Assembly (NCBI GenBank): GCA_038214295.1
Contig: JBBQSA010000027.1
Location: forward strand, 1 to 47,215
DNA length: 47,215 nucleotides
From: SHZI01 sp038214295
GTDB taxonomy: Bacteria > Pseudomonadota > Gammaproteobacteria > Steroidobacterales > GCA-2729495
Reading direction: 5' to 3'
Shown here: in pieces, positions 7,025 through 15,883 of the stretch
How the letters are laid out: the number at the start of each line of letters is the position of its first letter
How positions within the stretch are numbered: position 1 is the first letter of the stretch
Position numbers and translations under genes: made by a program
Notes under the pieces: model-generated
What the model was told of the DNA's origin: nothing
Databases searched by the model: none
The model's input: the letters and a program-made list of their open reading frames with translations, nothing else

Positions 7025-9382
7025 TCAGGTCGTCACCGGCTCCAGGGCCGCCGCCAGCGCGTCGTCCACCGTCTCCAGCCAGATGAACCCGAGCTGGTTC
7101 CGGGCGCTCTCCGGGATCTCCTCCAGGTCCTTGCGGTTGCGGGCGGGGAGCAGCACGGTGTGGATGCCGGCCCGGAGCGCCGCCAGGGCCTTCTCCTTGA
7201 CGCCGCCGATGGGCAGCACGAGCCCGCGCAGGCTGATCTCACCCGTCATGGCCACGTCGCTGCGCACCTTGCGGTTGGTCAGCAGCGAGCTGATCGCCAT
7301 GAACAGCGCCACGCCGGCGCTTGGGCCGTCCTTCGGGATTGCGCCCGCCGGCAGGTGAACGTGCAGGTCCCGGGTGGCGAAGTCGAAGTACTTGAGCCCC
7401 AGCGTGTCGGCCCGGGTCTTCACCAGGCTGAAAGCCGCCTGGGCGCTTTCCTTCATCACGTCGCCCAGCTGGCCCGTGAGGATCAGCTGGCCCTTGCCAG
7501 GCATGCTGGTGGCCTCGATGAACAGGATGTCGCCACCCACGGGGGTCCAGGCGAGCCCGGTGGCCACGCCGGCGGTGCTCGTCCGCAGGGCCACCTCCGA
7601 CTCGAAGCGCCGGGCCCCCAGGATGTCCTGGACCGCCTGCCCGTCGATCGCCACCTCGGTGGCCGTGCCCTCGGAGATCCGCACCGCTGCATTCCTCAGC
7701 ACCGAGCCGATCTGCCGCTCCAGGCTGCGGACGCCCGCTTCCCGGGTGTAGTTGGCGACGATTTCGGTCAGAGCCTCGTCGCTGATGCTGACCTGCTCAT
7801 CCTTCAGGCCATTCGCCTTGAGTTGGCGTTCCACGAGGTAGCGGCGCCCGATCTGGAGCTTCTCTTCCTGGGTGTAGCCCGGCAGCTCGATGATCTCCAT
7901 GCGGTCCCGCAGGGGGCCGGGAATGGTGTCGAGTTGGTTGGCGGTGGCCACGAAGAACACCTTCGACAGGTCAAAAGGCACGCCCAGGTAATTGTCCCGG
8001 AAGGTGCTGTTCTGCTCCGGGTCCAGGACTTCGAGCAGGGCCGACGACGGGTCCCCGTGGAAGCCCGCGCCCAGCTTGTCCATCTCGTCGAGCATGAACA
8101 CGGGGTTCCGCGTGCCCGCCTTGCGCAGCTGCTGGATGATCGTGCCTGGCAGTGAGCCGATGTAGGTGCGCCGGTGGCCGCGAATCTCGGCCTCGTCATG
8201 GACGCCGCCCAGGGAGCCGCGCACGAACTTGAGACCGAGTGCTCTGGCGATGCTCTGGCCGAGTGAGGTCTTGCCCACGCCCGGTGGCCCGACGAAGCAC
8301 AGGATCGGTGAGCGGCCCTCCGGGTTCAGCTTGCGCACCGCGAGGTACTCGAGGATGCGCTGCTTCACCTTGGCAAGGCCGAAGTGGTCGTCCTCGAGGA
8401 CCTGGCGGGCCTTCGCGATGTCGATGTTCTCGGCGTCCAGCTTCGCCCAGGGCAGGGCCGCCAGCCAGTCCAGGTAAGTGCGCACCATGGAGTGCTCGCC
8501 GGAGGCCTCGGGCATCTGCTCCAGGCGCTTCAGCTCCTTGCGGGCCTGGGTCAGCGCCTCCTCAGGCATGCCGGCCTTCTCGATGGCCTCGCGCAGTTCG
8601 TCCAGCTCGGCGCCTTCCTCAGCTTCGCCCAGCTCCTTCTGGATCGTGCGCATCTGCTCGCGGAGGTAGAACTCCCGCTGCCGGTCCTCGAGTTTCTCCT
8701 TGGTCTGCTCGTCCACCTGGCGCGACAGCTTCAGGACTTCCACCTGGTGCGAGAGCAGGTCCAGGACCCGGTCCAGGCGCCGCTGCACGTTGAAGGTCTC
8801 GAGGACCTCCTGCTTCAGCGCGGGCTTGATGTCGAGGAAGCCCGCGACCAGGTCGGCGAGCTGGGAGGGGCTGTCGATCTGCTGCAGCACACCCGCAAGC
8901 TCGGGCATTGCCTGGGGCAGCAGGGCGATCGCCTCGATGGCGCGCTCCTTCAGGATGCGTGCCCGGGCCTCCAGCGCGGCGGTGTCGACTTCTGGCTCGT
9001 GCACGAGGTCGAAGCGGGCCGCCATGAACGGCAGACCCTTCAGGTGATCGAGTACACGGAAACGCTGCTCGCCCTGGCAGACCACGTGCTGCGTGCCGTC
9101 GCGGGCGGTGAAGTAGCGCACCACGCGGGCGATCGTGCCCACGGGAAACAGGTCATCGCCCGTGGGCTCGTCGACGGACGGATCCCGCTGCAGCACGAGG
9201 CCGATGCGCCGGCCGCTGCGGGCCGCCTCCTCGGCGGCCGCAAGCGAGATGCGCCGGCCGATGGTTAGCGGGATCACGGCACCGGGGAACACCACCGTGT
9301 TCCGTACCGGCAGCAGGATGAGCACGTCCTCGGGGACCTGCGTATCGGGCGTCGTCGCCTGGGTGTCTTGCTTGTCGCTCAT
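7025..9382 (-). CDS. lon: Lon protease (LonA), ATP-dependent
   Basis: The 785-residue enzyme starts at ATG 9382 (MSDKQDTQATTP..). An open extension to 9505 lacks Lon-like sequence. The N-domain begins at ILLPVRNTVVFPGAVIPL. The AAA+ module has Walker A GPPGVGKTSLGQ and the KTSLGQSIARAL helix. The C-terminal protease carries the Ser-Lys dyad: Ser688 in KDGPSAGV and Lys731 in GGVKEKA, spaced 43 apart as in the E. coli enzyme. It is a cytoplasmic quality-control and regulatory protease. It stands alone, not beside clpX or hupB as in many gammaproteobacteria. It converges with the DUF389 gene across 28 bases. Confidence 0.97.
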   Translation of the reverse strand: MSDKQDTQATTPDTQVPEDVLILLPVRNTVVFPGAVIPLTIGRRISLAAAEEAARSGRRIGLVLQRDPSVDEPTGDDLFPVGTIARVVRYFTARDGTQHVVCQGEQRFRVLDHLKGLPFMAARFDLVHEPEVDTAALEARARILKERAIEAIALLPQAMPELAGVLQQIDSPSQLADLVAGFLDIKPALKQEVLETFNVQRRLDRVLDLLSHQVEVLKLSRQVDEQTKEKLEDRQREFYLREQMRTIQKELGEAEEGAELDELREAIEKAGMPEEALTQARKELKRLEQMPEASGEHSMVRTYLDWLAALPWAKLDAENIDIAKARQVLEDDHFGLAKVKQRILEYLAVRKLNPEGRSPILCFVGPPGVGKTSLGQSIARALGLKFVRGSLGGVHDEAEIRGHRRTYIGSLPGTIIQQLRKAGTRNPVFMLDEMDKLGAGFHGDPSSALLEVLDPEQNSTFRDNYLGVPFDLSKVFFVATANQLDTIPGPLRDRMEIIELPGYTQEEKLQIGRRYLVERQLKANGLKDEQVSISDEALTEIVANYTREAGVRSLERQIGSVLRNAAVRISEGTATEVAIDGQAVQDILGARRFESEVALRTSTAGVATGLAWTPVGGDILFIEATSMPGKGQLILTGQLGDVMKESAQAAFSLVKTRADTLGLKYFDFATRDLHVHLPAGAIPKDGPSAGVALFMAISSLLTNRKVRSDVAMTGEISLRGLVLPIGGVKEKALAALRAGIHTVLLPARNRKDLEEIPESARNQLGFIWLETVDDALAAALEPVTT

Positions 9383-9566
9383 GATCGCTTTCAGGGGTGC
9401 CACTGCACCTACAAGGGCTGCGCCAACCAGCGTAATGAGGTCGTCGGGCGGGAATTCAATGCGGCCGGGCCACCAGCGCAGTTGCAGGGGCGGGTGCAGG
9501 GGCAATTACCGCGGCGCGGCGGGCGGTGTCGGCCGGGCGTTGCCGGCTCAGGTGCTCAGGGGTTGT

Positions 9567-10016
9567 TCAGGCGCTCAGGCGGCGCAGCGAGCCGGTGATG
9601 GCGTTGCGCTCCATCTCCAGTTCCTGGACCCTGCCCTGCAGGGCCACGATCTGGGCGCTCGCTGCCGCGAGCTCCGTGGCGAGCAGGGACTTCTGGCGGA
9701 TCTCCACCTTCAGCATGTTCTTGGCCTGGGCGTACTGGCGCAGGTACGCGGCCACCTGGTCCTCCAGCGTGCTGATGTGCGTCTCCGCCCTGTCGAGCTC
9801 CGACTGCACGCCCCGCACCTGCAGCTCGGCGGCAAGGCACTCGTGGCGGGAGTGGGCGACGGTCTCCTGGAGTTCCAGAAGCAGCAGTGCCTGGCGGCCC
9901 TCCTGCTCCGGGTCGAGCGCCGGGAGCTGCCGCGTCGTGACCCAGGCGACCAGCCCGCCGCCGATCAGTGCGGCGACGCTGGCAGCTGCCAGGACGATCA
10001 TGAGTTCGTTTGACAT
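9567..10016 (-). CDS. small membrane-anchored coiled-coil protein
   Basis: A 149-residue product begins at the ATG at 10016 (MSNELMIVLAAASVAALIG..); an ATG at 10043 would add nine residues. One transmembrane helix (residues about 5-25) is followed by a long heptad-like stretch (residues 45-145) rich in Glu, Gln, Leu and Ala, predicting a coiled coil. The topology resembles small cell-envelope or division-associated proteins, but I recognise no family. It diverges from the ABC exporter operon. Confidence 0.65.
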   Translation of the reverse strand: MSNELMIVLAAASVAALIGGGLVAWVTTRQLPALDPEQEGRQALLLLELQETVAHSRHECLAAELQVRGVQSELDRAETHISTLEDQVAAYLRQYAQAKNMLKVEIRQKSLLATELAAASAQIVALQGRVQELEMERNAITGSLRRLSA

Positions 10017-10082
10017 AATTTTGGTGCCCGTCGACGCTGACATAACGTAGGCTCACGGGCCGGGCCGGTCTGTGGGCCGGCT

Positions 10083-10113
10083 CTCATAATCAGGAACTCA
10101 TAATCAGGAACTC

Positions 10114-10115
<2 letters not shown>
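10083..10115 (+). repeat. 14-bp tandem duplication over the ribosome-binding site of the ABC gene
   Basis: CTCATAATCAGGAA occurs twice in perfect tandem (10083-10096, 10097-10110), followed by CTCAT that runs into the start codon at 10114. Each unit carries an AGGAA ribosome-binding core. The nearer core lies only 3 bases from the ATG and the farther one 17 bases away. Confidence 0.9.
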
Positions 10116-11040
<925 letters not shown>

Positions 11041-11066
11041 GCGCGGACCGAAGGAGACAGCTGCTC

Positions 11067-11852
11067 ATGACCAACCTGGACACTACGCTGCCACACCCGC
11101 GGGCCTCGGCCTTCACGATCCTGCTGCGGAACGCGCTGGTGTGGCGGAAGCTGCTGGGCCCGAGCCTCGCGTTTTCATTCGGCGAGCCGATCATCTACCT
11201 GCTGGGCCTGGGCTACGGCCTCGGGCAGTTCATCGGCGACGTGAATGGCATCCCGTACTTCACCTTCCTGGCCTCGGGGCTGCTGGCCGCCTCGGCGATG
11301 AACGTGGCCTCCTTCGAGGGCATGTTCTCCGTGTTCACCCGGATGACCCACCAGCAGACCTACGACGCGATCCTCGCAACGCCCCTGCAGGTGGACGACA
11401 TCGTCGCCGGGGAAACCCTGTGGTGCGCGTCGAAGTCCGTGCTGAACACGCTCCCGATCCTCGTCGTCGCCACGTTGCTCGGCGCTATCCAGAGCTGGAC
11501 GGCGATCGGCGCGATCCCGGTGTTTTTCCTGGTCGGCCTGTGCTTCGCCGGCCCCGCCATCCTGGTGGCATCCTTTGCACCCAGCTACGACTTCTTCAAC
11601 TACTACACCACGCTGCTGATCACGCCCATGTTCATCTTCAGCGGGGTGTTTTACCCGGTGGCCACTCTGCCAGTTGCCGCCCAGGTGATCGTGAATATCC
11701 TGCCGCTGTCCCACGCCATCGCCCTGATCCGGCCGCTCGTGGCCGGCCTGCCCGTCGCTGACCCCCTGCTGCATCTGGGCGTCCTGACCGCCTACGCGGC
11801 GGTTGGCTACGTGGCGGCGACGATCTTCATCCGGCGGCGGCTGATCCGCTAG
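11067..11852 (+). CDS. ABC-2 type permease (NodJ/DrrB-like)
   Basis: This 261-residue integral membrane protein starts at ATG 11067 with AAGGAGA upstream. About six hydrophobic helices are visible. The conserved ABC-2 segments are present: PIIYLLGLGYGLG near the first helix, NVASFEGMFSVFTRM, and GVFYPVATLPVAAQ before the last helices. It should dimerise and pair with the upstream ATPase to export a lipid-linked, polysaccharide or hydrophobic compound across the inner membrane. The adjoining acyl-CoA ligase gene starts 18 bases later. Confidence 0.9.
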   Translation: MTNLDTTLPHPRASAFTILLRNALVWRKLLGPSLAFSFGEPIIYLLGLGYGLGQFIGDVNGIPYFTFLASGLLAASAMNVASFEGMFSVFTRMTHQQTYDAILATPLQVDDIVAGETLWCASKSVLNTLPILVVATLLGAIQSWTAIGAIPVFFLVGLCFAGPAILVASFAPSYDFFNYYTTLLITPMFIFSGVFYPVATLPVAAQVIVNILPLSHAIALIRPLVAGLPVADPLLHLGVLTAYAAVGYVAATIFIRRRLIR

Positions 11853-11870
11853 GCCGTGCGAGAATCCGGC

Positions 11871-13391
11871 ATGGATTACGCCTCCACGGTCACCGAGCTA
11901 CTCGCCCGCGGCGCCTCGACCGCGCCGGCCATTTCCGCCCCCGGGCGCCCCGACCTGAGCTACGCGGGCCTCCGGGACCAGGTGTCCCTGACCGTCAAGG
12001 CCCTGGGGGCTCTCGGCATCGCCCGGGATGATGCGGTGGCGATCGTGCTGCCCAACGGGCCGGAGATGGCAGCCGCCTTCGTGGCGATCGCTGCCGGCGC
12101 CACGACCGCTCCCCTGAATCCGGGCTACACGGCCGCGGAATTCGAGTTTTACCTGCAGGACCTCGGGGCGCGGCTGCTCGTGGTGGAGGCGGGGAGCGCC
12201 TCGCCGGTCGTGACGGTGGCCGGTCGCCTCGGCATTCCCATCGCCGAACTGGCGGTGCCCGCCGGCGCGGCGGCGGGTCAGTTCGTCCTGCACGGCGCAC
12301 CCGGGAAGAAGGCCGCCCCGGACGGTGCCGCGCGCCCCAACGATGTCGCGCTGGTGCTGCACACCTCCGGCACGACTTCCCGGCCCAAGATCGTGCCCCT
12401 GACCCAGGCGAATATCTGCGCCTCCGCCGCGCACATTGCCACCAGCCTGGCGCTGACCCCGGCGGACCGTTGCTTGCAGGTGATGCCCCTGTTTCACATC
12501 CATGGGCTGATCGCCGCCGTGCTGAGCTCCCTGTACGCCGGTGCCAACGTCTGCTGCACGCCGGGGTTCAACGCCCTGCAGTTCTTCAACCAGCTGCGCG
12601 ATGTCCGTCCCAGCTGGTACACGGCGGTACCGACGATGCACCAGGCGATTCTCGCCCGGGCGGAGCGCAACCGGGAGGTGATCGACGCGGCCCGGCTGCG
12701 CTTCGTCCGCTCGTCCTCCGCGTCGCTGCCGCCACAGGTCATGACCGCCGTCGAGGCGACCTTCGGCTGCCCGCTCATCGAGGCCTATGGCATGACCGAG
12801 GCCGCCCACCAGATGACGAGTAACCCGCTGCCACCCCGGGGGCGATTCGCCGGCTGCGTGGGTATCGCCGCGGGCCCGGCTGTGGCGATCATGGACGAGC
12901 ACGGCGCACTGCTGTCGTCCGGCGACGTCGGCGAGGTGGTCATCCGCGGCCCCAACGTCACGCCCGGCTACCGCAACAACCCGGCGGCCAATGAAGCCGC
13001 GTTTGCCGATGGCTGGTTCCGCACGGGTGACCAGGGCGTCATCGACGGCGCCGGGTACCTGCGCCTCACCGGCCGGCTCAAGGAAATCATCAACCGCGGC
13101 GGGGAGAAGATCTCGCCGCGCGAAGTGGACGAGGTGCTGCTCGAGCACCCTGCCGTCGACCAGGCGGTGACCTTTGCCGTCCCCCATCCGATGCTTGGCG
13201 AGGACGTCGCTGCGGCCGTGGTGCTGAAGCCCGGAACGGAGGTGACCGAGCGGGACCTGCGGCAGTTTGCCGGCACGCGGCTCGCCGACATGAAGGTGCC
13301 ACGGAAGATCCTCTTCCTGGCCGAAATACCGAAAGGGGCCACTGGCAAGCTCCAGCGCATCGGGCTCGCGGCGACACTCGGGCTCGCATGA
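11871..13391 (+). CDS. AMP-dependent acyl-CoA ligase, oxalyl-CoA-synthetase-like
   Basis: The 506-residue enzyme starts at ATG 11871; a GTG at 11856 would add five residues. It has the ANL-superfamily landmarks: phosphate loop HTSGTTSRPK, EAYGMTEAAHQM, GDQGVID, and the C-terminal lysine in GATGKLQR. Two features, TSGTTSRPK (Ser in place of the usual second Gly) and APLNPGYTAAEFEFYL, are typical of the AAE3/oxalate-CoA ligase group. It should activate a carboxylic acid to its CoA thioester via an acyl-adenylate. Substrate assignment to oxalate is only suggested, because no formyl-CoA transferase or oxalyl-CoA decarboxylase is nearby. Its last codons overlap the start of the next gene. Confidence 0.85.
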   Translation: MDYASTVTELLARGASTAPAISAPGRPDLSYAGLRDQVSLTVKALGALGIARDDAVAIVLPNGPEMAAAFVAIAAGATTAPLNPGYTAAEFEFYLQDLGARLLVVEAGSASPVVTVAGRLGIPIAELAVPAGAAAGQFVLHGAPGKKAAPDGAARPNDVALVLHTSGTTSRPKIVPLTQANICASAAHIATSLALTPADRCLQVMPLFHIHGLIAAVLSSLYAGANVCCTPGFNALQFFNQLRDVRPSWYTAVPTMHQAILARAERNREVIDAARLRFVRSSSASLPPQVMTAVEATFGCPLIEAYGMTEAAHQMTSNPLPPRGRFAGCVGIAAGPAVAIMDEHGALLSSGDVGEVVIRGPNVTPGYRNNPAANEAAFADGWFRTGDQGVIDGAGYLRLTGRLKEIINRGGEKISPREVDEVLLEHPAVDQAVTFAVPHPMLGEDVAAAVVLKPGTEVTERDLRQFAGTRLADMKVPRKILFLAEIPKGATGKLQRIGLAATLGLA

Positions 13392-14362
13392 AGATCTGCA
13401 TCTACGGGGCCGGCGCTATCGGTGGCTACCTGGGCGCGCAGCTCGCGGCGACGGACGCGGAGGTCTCGCTGGTGGCCCGCGGGCCCCATTTTGCGGCCAT
13501 GCGCGAGCGGGGCCTCACGCTCCTCACTGGCGACGACAGCCGCACCGTCCGGCTCCCCTGTACCGATGATCCCCGGACGCTCGGGATCCAGGACTACGTG
13601 ATCCTCACGCTCAAGGCGCATTCAACCCCGGCGGTCCTCGATCACCTACAGCCACTGCTCGGCCCCGACACCGCGGTGGTGACTGCACAGAACGGGATAC
13701 TCTGGTGGTACTTCCACGCGTTCCCCGGCCCCCTGCAGGACCGCCATCTCGAGGCGGCGGACCCGGAGGGCCGGACCTGGCGGGCTCTCGGCCCGGAGCG
13801 GGCCATCGGCTGCGTCGTCTACCCCTCCTGCGAGATCATCGAGCCCGGCGTTGTCCGACACCTCGATGGGACGCGCTTCATGGTGGGCGAGCCGGACGGC
13901 ACCAGGTCGGCGCGCGTCACGGCGCTTAGCGAGGTCCTCACGGCCGCGGGGCTCAAGGCGCCGGTGCGCCGCAAGATCCGCGACGACATCTGGCTCAAGC
14001 TGCTCGGGAACGCGACGTTCAATCCCGTGAGCGTGCTGACCCGTGCGACGCTCGAGCAGATGGGCCGGGACTTAGGGACCCGGGAGGTGATCCGCCGGAT
14101 GATGGTCGAAGCAGTCGGGGTTGCCAGTGCGCTCGGCGTCAGTTTCGCGATGGACATCGAGAAGCGTATCGACGCGGCCGTGGACGTGGGCGCCCACCGG
14201 ACCTCCATGCTCCAGGACTTCGAACAGGGACGTCCGCTGGAGCTGGATGCGCTGGTCGCAACAGTCACCGAGATGGGGCGCCTGGTCGCGGTGCCGACGC
14301 CGGTGCTGGACCAGGTGCTGTCGCTGGTGCGACTCGCGGTCGTCGCGCGAGGCACTCCGTAG
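13388..14362 (+). CDS. ketopantoate reductase family protein (PanE/ApbA-like)
   Basis: The 324-residue protein starts in an ATGA overlap with the ligase gene, which implies translational coupling. The N-terminus is a Rossmann fold with GAGAIGGYLGAQLA. LTLKAHSTPAVL and KLLGNATFNPVSVLTRA carry the conserved Lys and Asn residues of the KPR family. The usual reaction is NADPH-dependent reduction of 2-dehydropantoate, but the family includes relatives acting on other 2-oxo acids. Since it is coupled to an acyl-CoA ligase and not to panB or panC, I would not assign pantothenate synthesis firmly. The stop codon lies inside the first motif of the adjoining inverted-repeat element. Confidence 0.82.
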   Translation: MKICIYGAGAIGGYLGAQLAATDAEVSLVARGPHFAAMRERGLTLLTGDDSRTVRLPCTDDPRTLGIQDYVILTLKAHSTPAVLDHLQPLLGPDTAVVTAQNGILWWYFHAFPGPLQDRHLEAADPEGRTWRALGPERAIGCVVYPSCEIIEPGVVRHLDGTRFMVGEPDGTRSARVTALSEVLTAAGLKAPVRRKIRDDIWLKLLGNATFNPVSVLTRATLEQMGRDLGTREVIRRMMVEAVGVASALGVSFAMDIEKRIDAAVDVGAHRTSMLQDFEQGRPLELDALVATVTEMGRLVAVPTPVLDQVLSLVRLAVVARGTP

Positions 14363-14690
14363 TCCGCGGCAAGCCGGTGCTGCCCGCGCTCCGTAGCCTG
14401 CGGCACCCCGGTCGGGGATCCCTTATCGGATCAGTGGTACATCCCGCGGCCATCGGCGGGAGACCCCGCCCGCTGACGTGAGTACACGTCTTGTCGCGGG
14501 CGAGGCACCCGCCACTGGCCGCTCGGGTGCAGCGCCGAAATGGGGACATCCCTCAATTCCGCAGCAGCGGCAGCCCGGGCGGGGTCCCTTTCGCCGCACA
14601 CCGTGCCGCACGGTAGGCGAAAGGGATCCCCGACCGGGCTGCCGCAGGCTACGGAGTACGGTTAGGCCCGGGATGCCGCGGGCTACGGAG
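14355..14690. repeat. 0.34-kb inverted-repeat element between convergent genes
   Basis: A motif CTCCGTAGNCNGCGGCA occurs twice forward (14355-14371, 14389-14405) and twice inverted (ending 14656 and 14690). The inner pair belongs to 36-bp inverted arms, 14389-14424 and 14621-14656, which match at 35 of 36 positions. Inside, 14570-14595 and 14616-14642 form a second long inverted repeat. Its loop holds a third nested hairpin (ACCGTG at 14600-14605, CACGGT at 14609-14614). No coding gene fits here. The unit resembles a non-autonomous palindromic element (MITE- or REP-like), and its hairpins may also terminate both flanking genes. Confidence 0.75.
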
Positions 14691-14694
14691 CCCG

Positions 14695-15864
14695 TCAGGC
14701 CGGCGCGGAGGTGCCGTAGTAGTCCCGCGCGGCGGCCACGCCACCGGCGCGTTCGAGCAGCGCCTCGAGGGCGCCCAGGCAGTGGAGCACGTTGGTCCGG
14801 TTGGCGCTGAAGCCCATCAGGCCGATGCGCCAGACTTTCCCCGCCAGCGGCCCAAGGCCGGCGCCGATTTCCAGCTGGTACTCTTCCAGCAGCCGCCGGC
14901 GAACCTGCGCATCGTCCACGCCGTCGGGAATGCGCACGCAGTTCAGTTGGGGCAGCCGGTGGCTGGCGTCCACGACGAAGTTGATACCGAGCGCGCCGAG
15001 GCCCGCGGCCAGGGCCTCGTGGTGATGGGCGTGCCGCGCCCAGGCATTCTCAAGCCCTTCCTCTTCCAGGACCAGCAGGGCCTCGTGGAGGCCGTAAAGC
15101 ATGTTGATGGGCGCGGTGTGGTGGTAGGCCCGCTGGCCACCGCCGCTCCAGTAGGCCATGACGAGGCCCATGTCGAGGAACCAGCTCTGCACCTTGTGCG
15201 CGCGCTTCTGGATCAGTTCCTGCGCCCTGGGACTGAAAGTGACCGGGGAAAGCCCCGGGATGCACGAGAGGCACTTCTGGGTGCCGGAATAGACCGCGTC
15301 GGCGCCCCAGGCGTCGACGTTTACGTCGATCCCGCCAAGCCCGGTGACGGTATCCACGATCGTGAGCGCATCGTGCCGGCGGGCGAGGGTGCACAGCGTC
15401 TCCGCGTCGGAGCGGGCGCCGGTCGACGTCTCTGCGTGCACGAACGCCACGACCCTGGCATCCGGGTTGGCGCGCAGCGCGTCCTCGACCTTCTGGGGGT
15501 CCACCGCCGATCCCCACTCGTCCTGGACCAGCACGGCGGTGGCTCCGCAGCGCTCCACGTTCTCCTTCATGCGCCCGCCGAACACGCCGTTCTGCGCGAC
15601 GATGACCTTGTCGCCGGGGGACAGGAGATTGACGAAGCAGCACTCCATGCCCGCGGAGCCGGGCGCGGAGATCGGCAGCGTGAGTGCGTTCCGCGTGCGG
15701 AAGGCGAACTGCAGCAGCCGCTTGATGTCGTCCATCAGCCCGATGAAGGTGGGGTCCAGGTGGCCTATCGTGGGCCGCGACAGGGCCTCAAGGACCCGGG
15801 GATTGACGTCGGACGGTCCCGGGCCCATCAGGGTCCGGATGGGGGGGTGAAACGAGGCAGTCAT
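14695..15864 (-). CDS. class V aminotransferase, alanine/serine-glyoxylate type
   Basis: The 389-residue PLP enzyme shows fold-type I class V features: MGPGPSDVNPRVLEA at the N-terminus, Asp171 in IVDTVTGLGG (pairs with the PLP ring nitrogen) and the Schiff-base Lys197 in YSGTQKCLS. QRAYHHTAPINMLYGL and the C-terminal RIGLMGFS segment match alanine-glyoxylate or serine-glyoxylate aminotransferases. It converts glyoxylate to glycine using alanine or serine as donor. It is the last gene of a minus-strand operon, 19 bases after the permease. Confidence 0.9.
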   Translation of the reverse strand: MTASFHPPIRTLMGPGPSDVNPRVLEALSRPTIGHLDPTFIGLMDDIKRLLQFAFRTRNALTLPISAPGSAGMECCFVNLLSPGDKVIVAQNGVFGGRMKENVERCGATAVLVQDEWGSAVDPQKVEDALRANPDARVVAFVHAETSTGARSDAETLCTLARRHDALTIVDTVTGLGGIDVNVDAWGADAVYSGTQKCLSCIPGLSPVTFSPRAQELIQKRAHKVQSWFLDMGLVMAYWSGGGQRAYHHTAPINMLYGLHEALLVLEEEGLENAWARHAHHHEALAAGLGALGINFVVDASHRLPQLNCVRIPDGVDDAQVRRRLLEEYQLEIGAGLGPLAGKVWRIGLMGFSANRTNVLHCLGALEALLERAGGVAAARDYYGTSAPA

Positions 15865-15883
15865 GAAGCAGTGTCCTTGGGGG

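Noticed and set aside
9383..9566. Heat-shock sigma-32 promoter of lon (CTTGTA, 12 bases, CCCCTG near 9390-9415)
   Set aside because: It would start transcription at or inside the start codon, and the hexamers fit poorly.
13388..14362. Firm assignment to pantothenate synthesis (panE)
   Set aside because: Neighbouring genes concern an acyl-CoA ligase and an exporter, and the family includes other activities.
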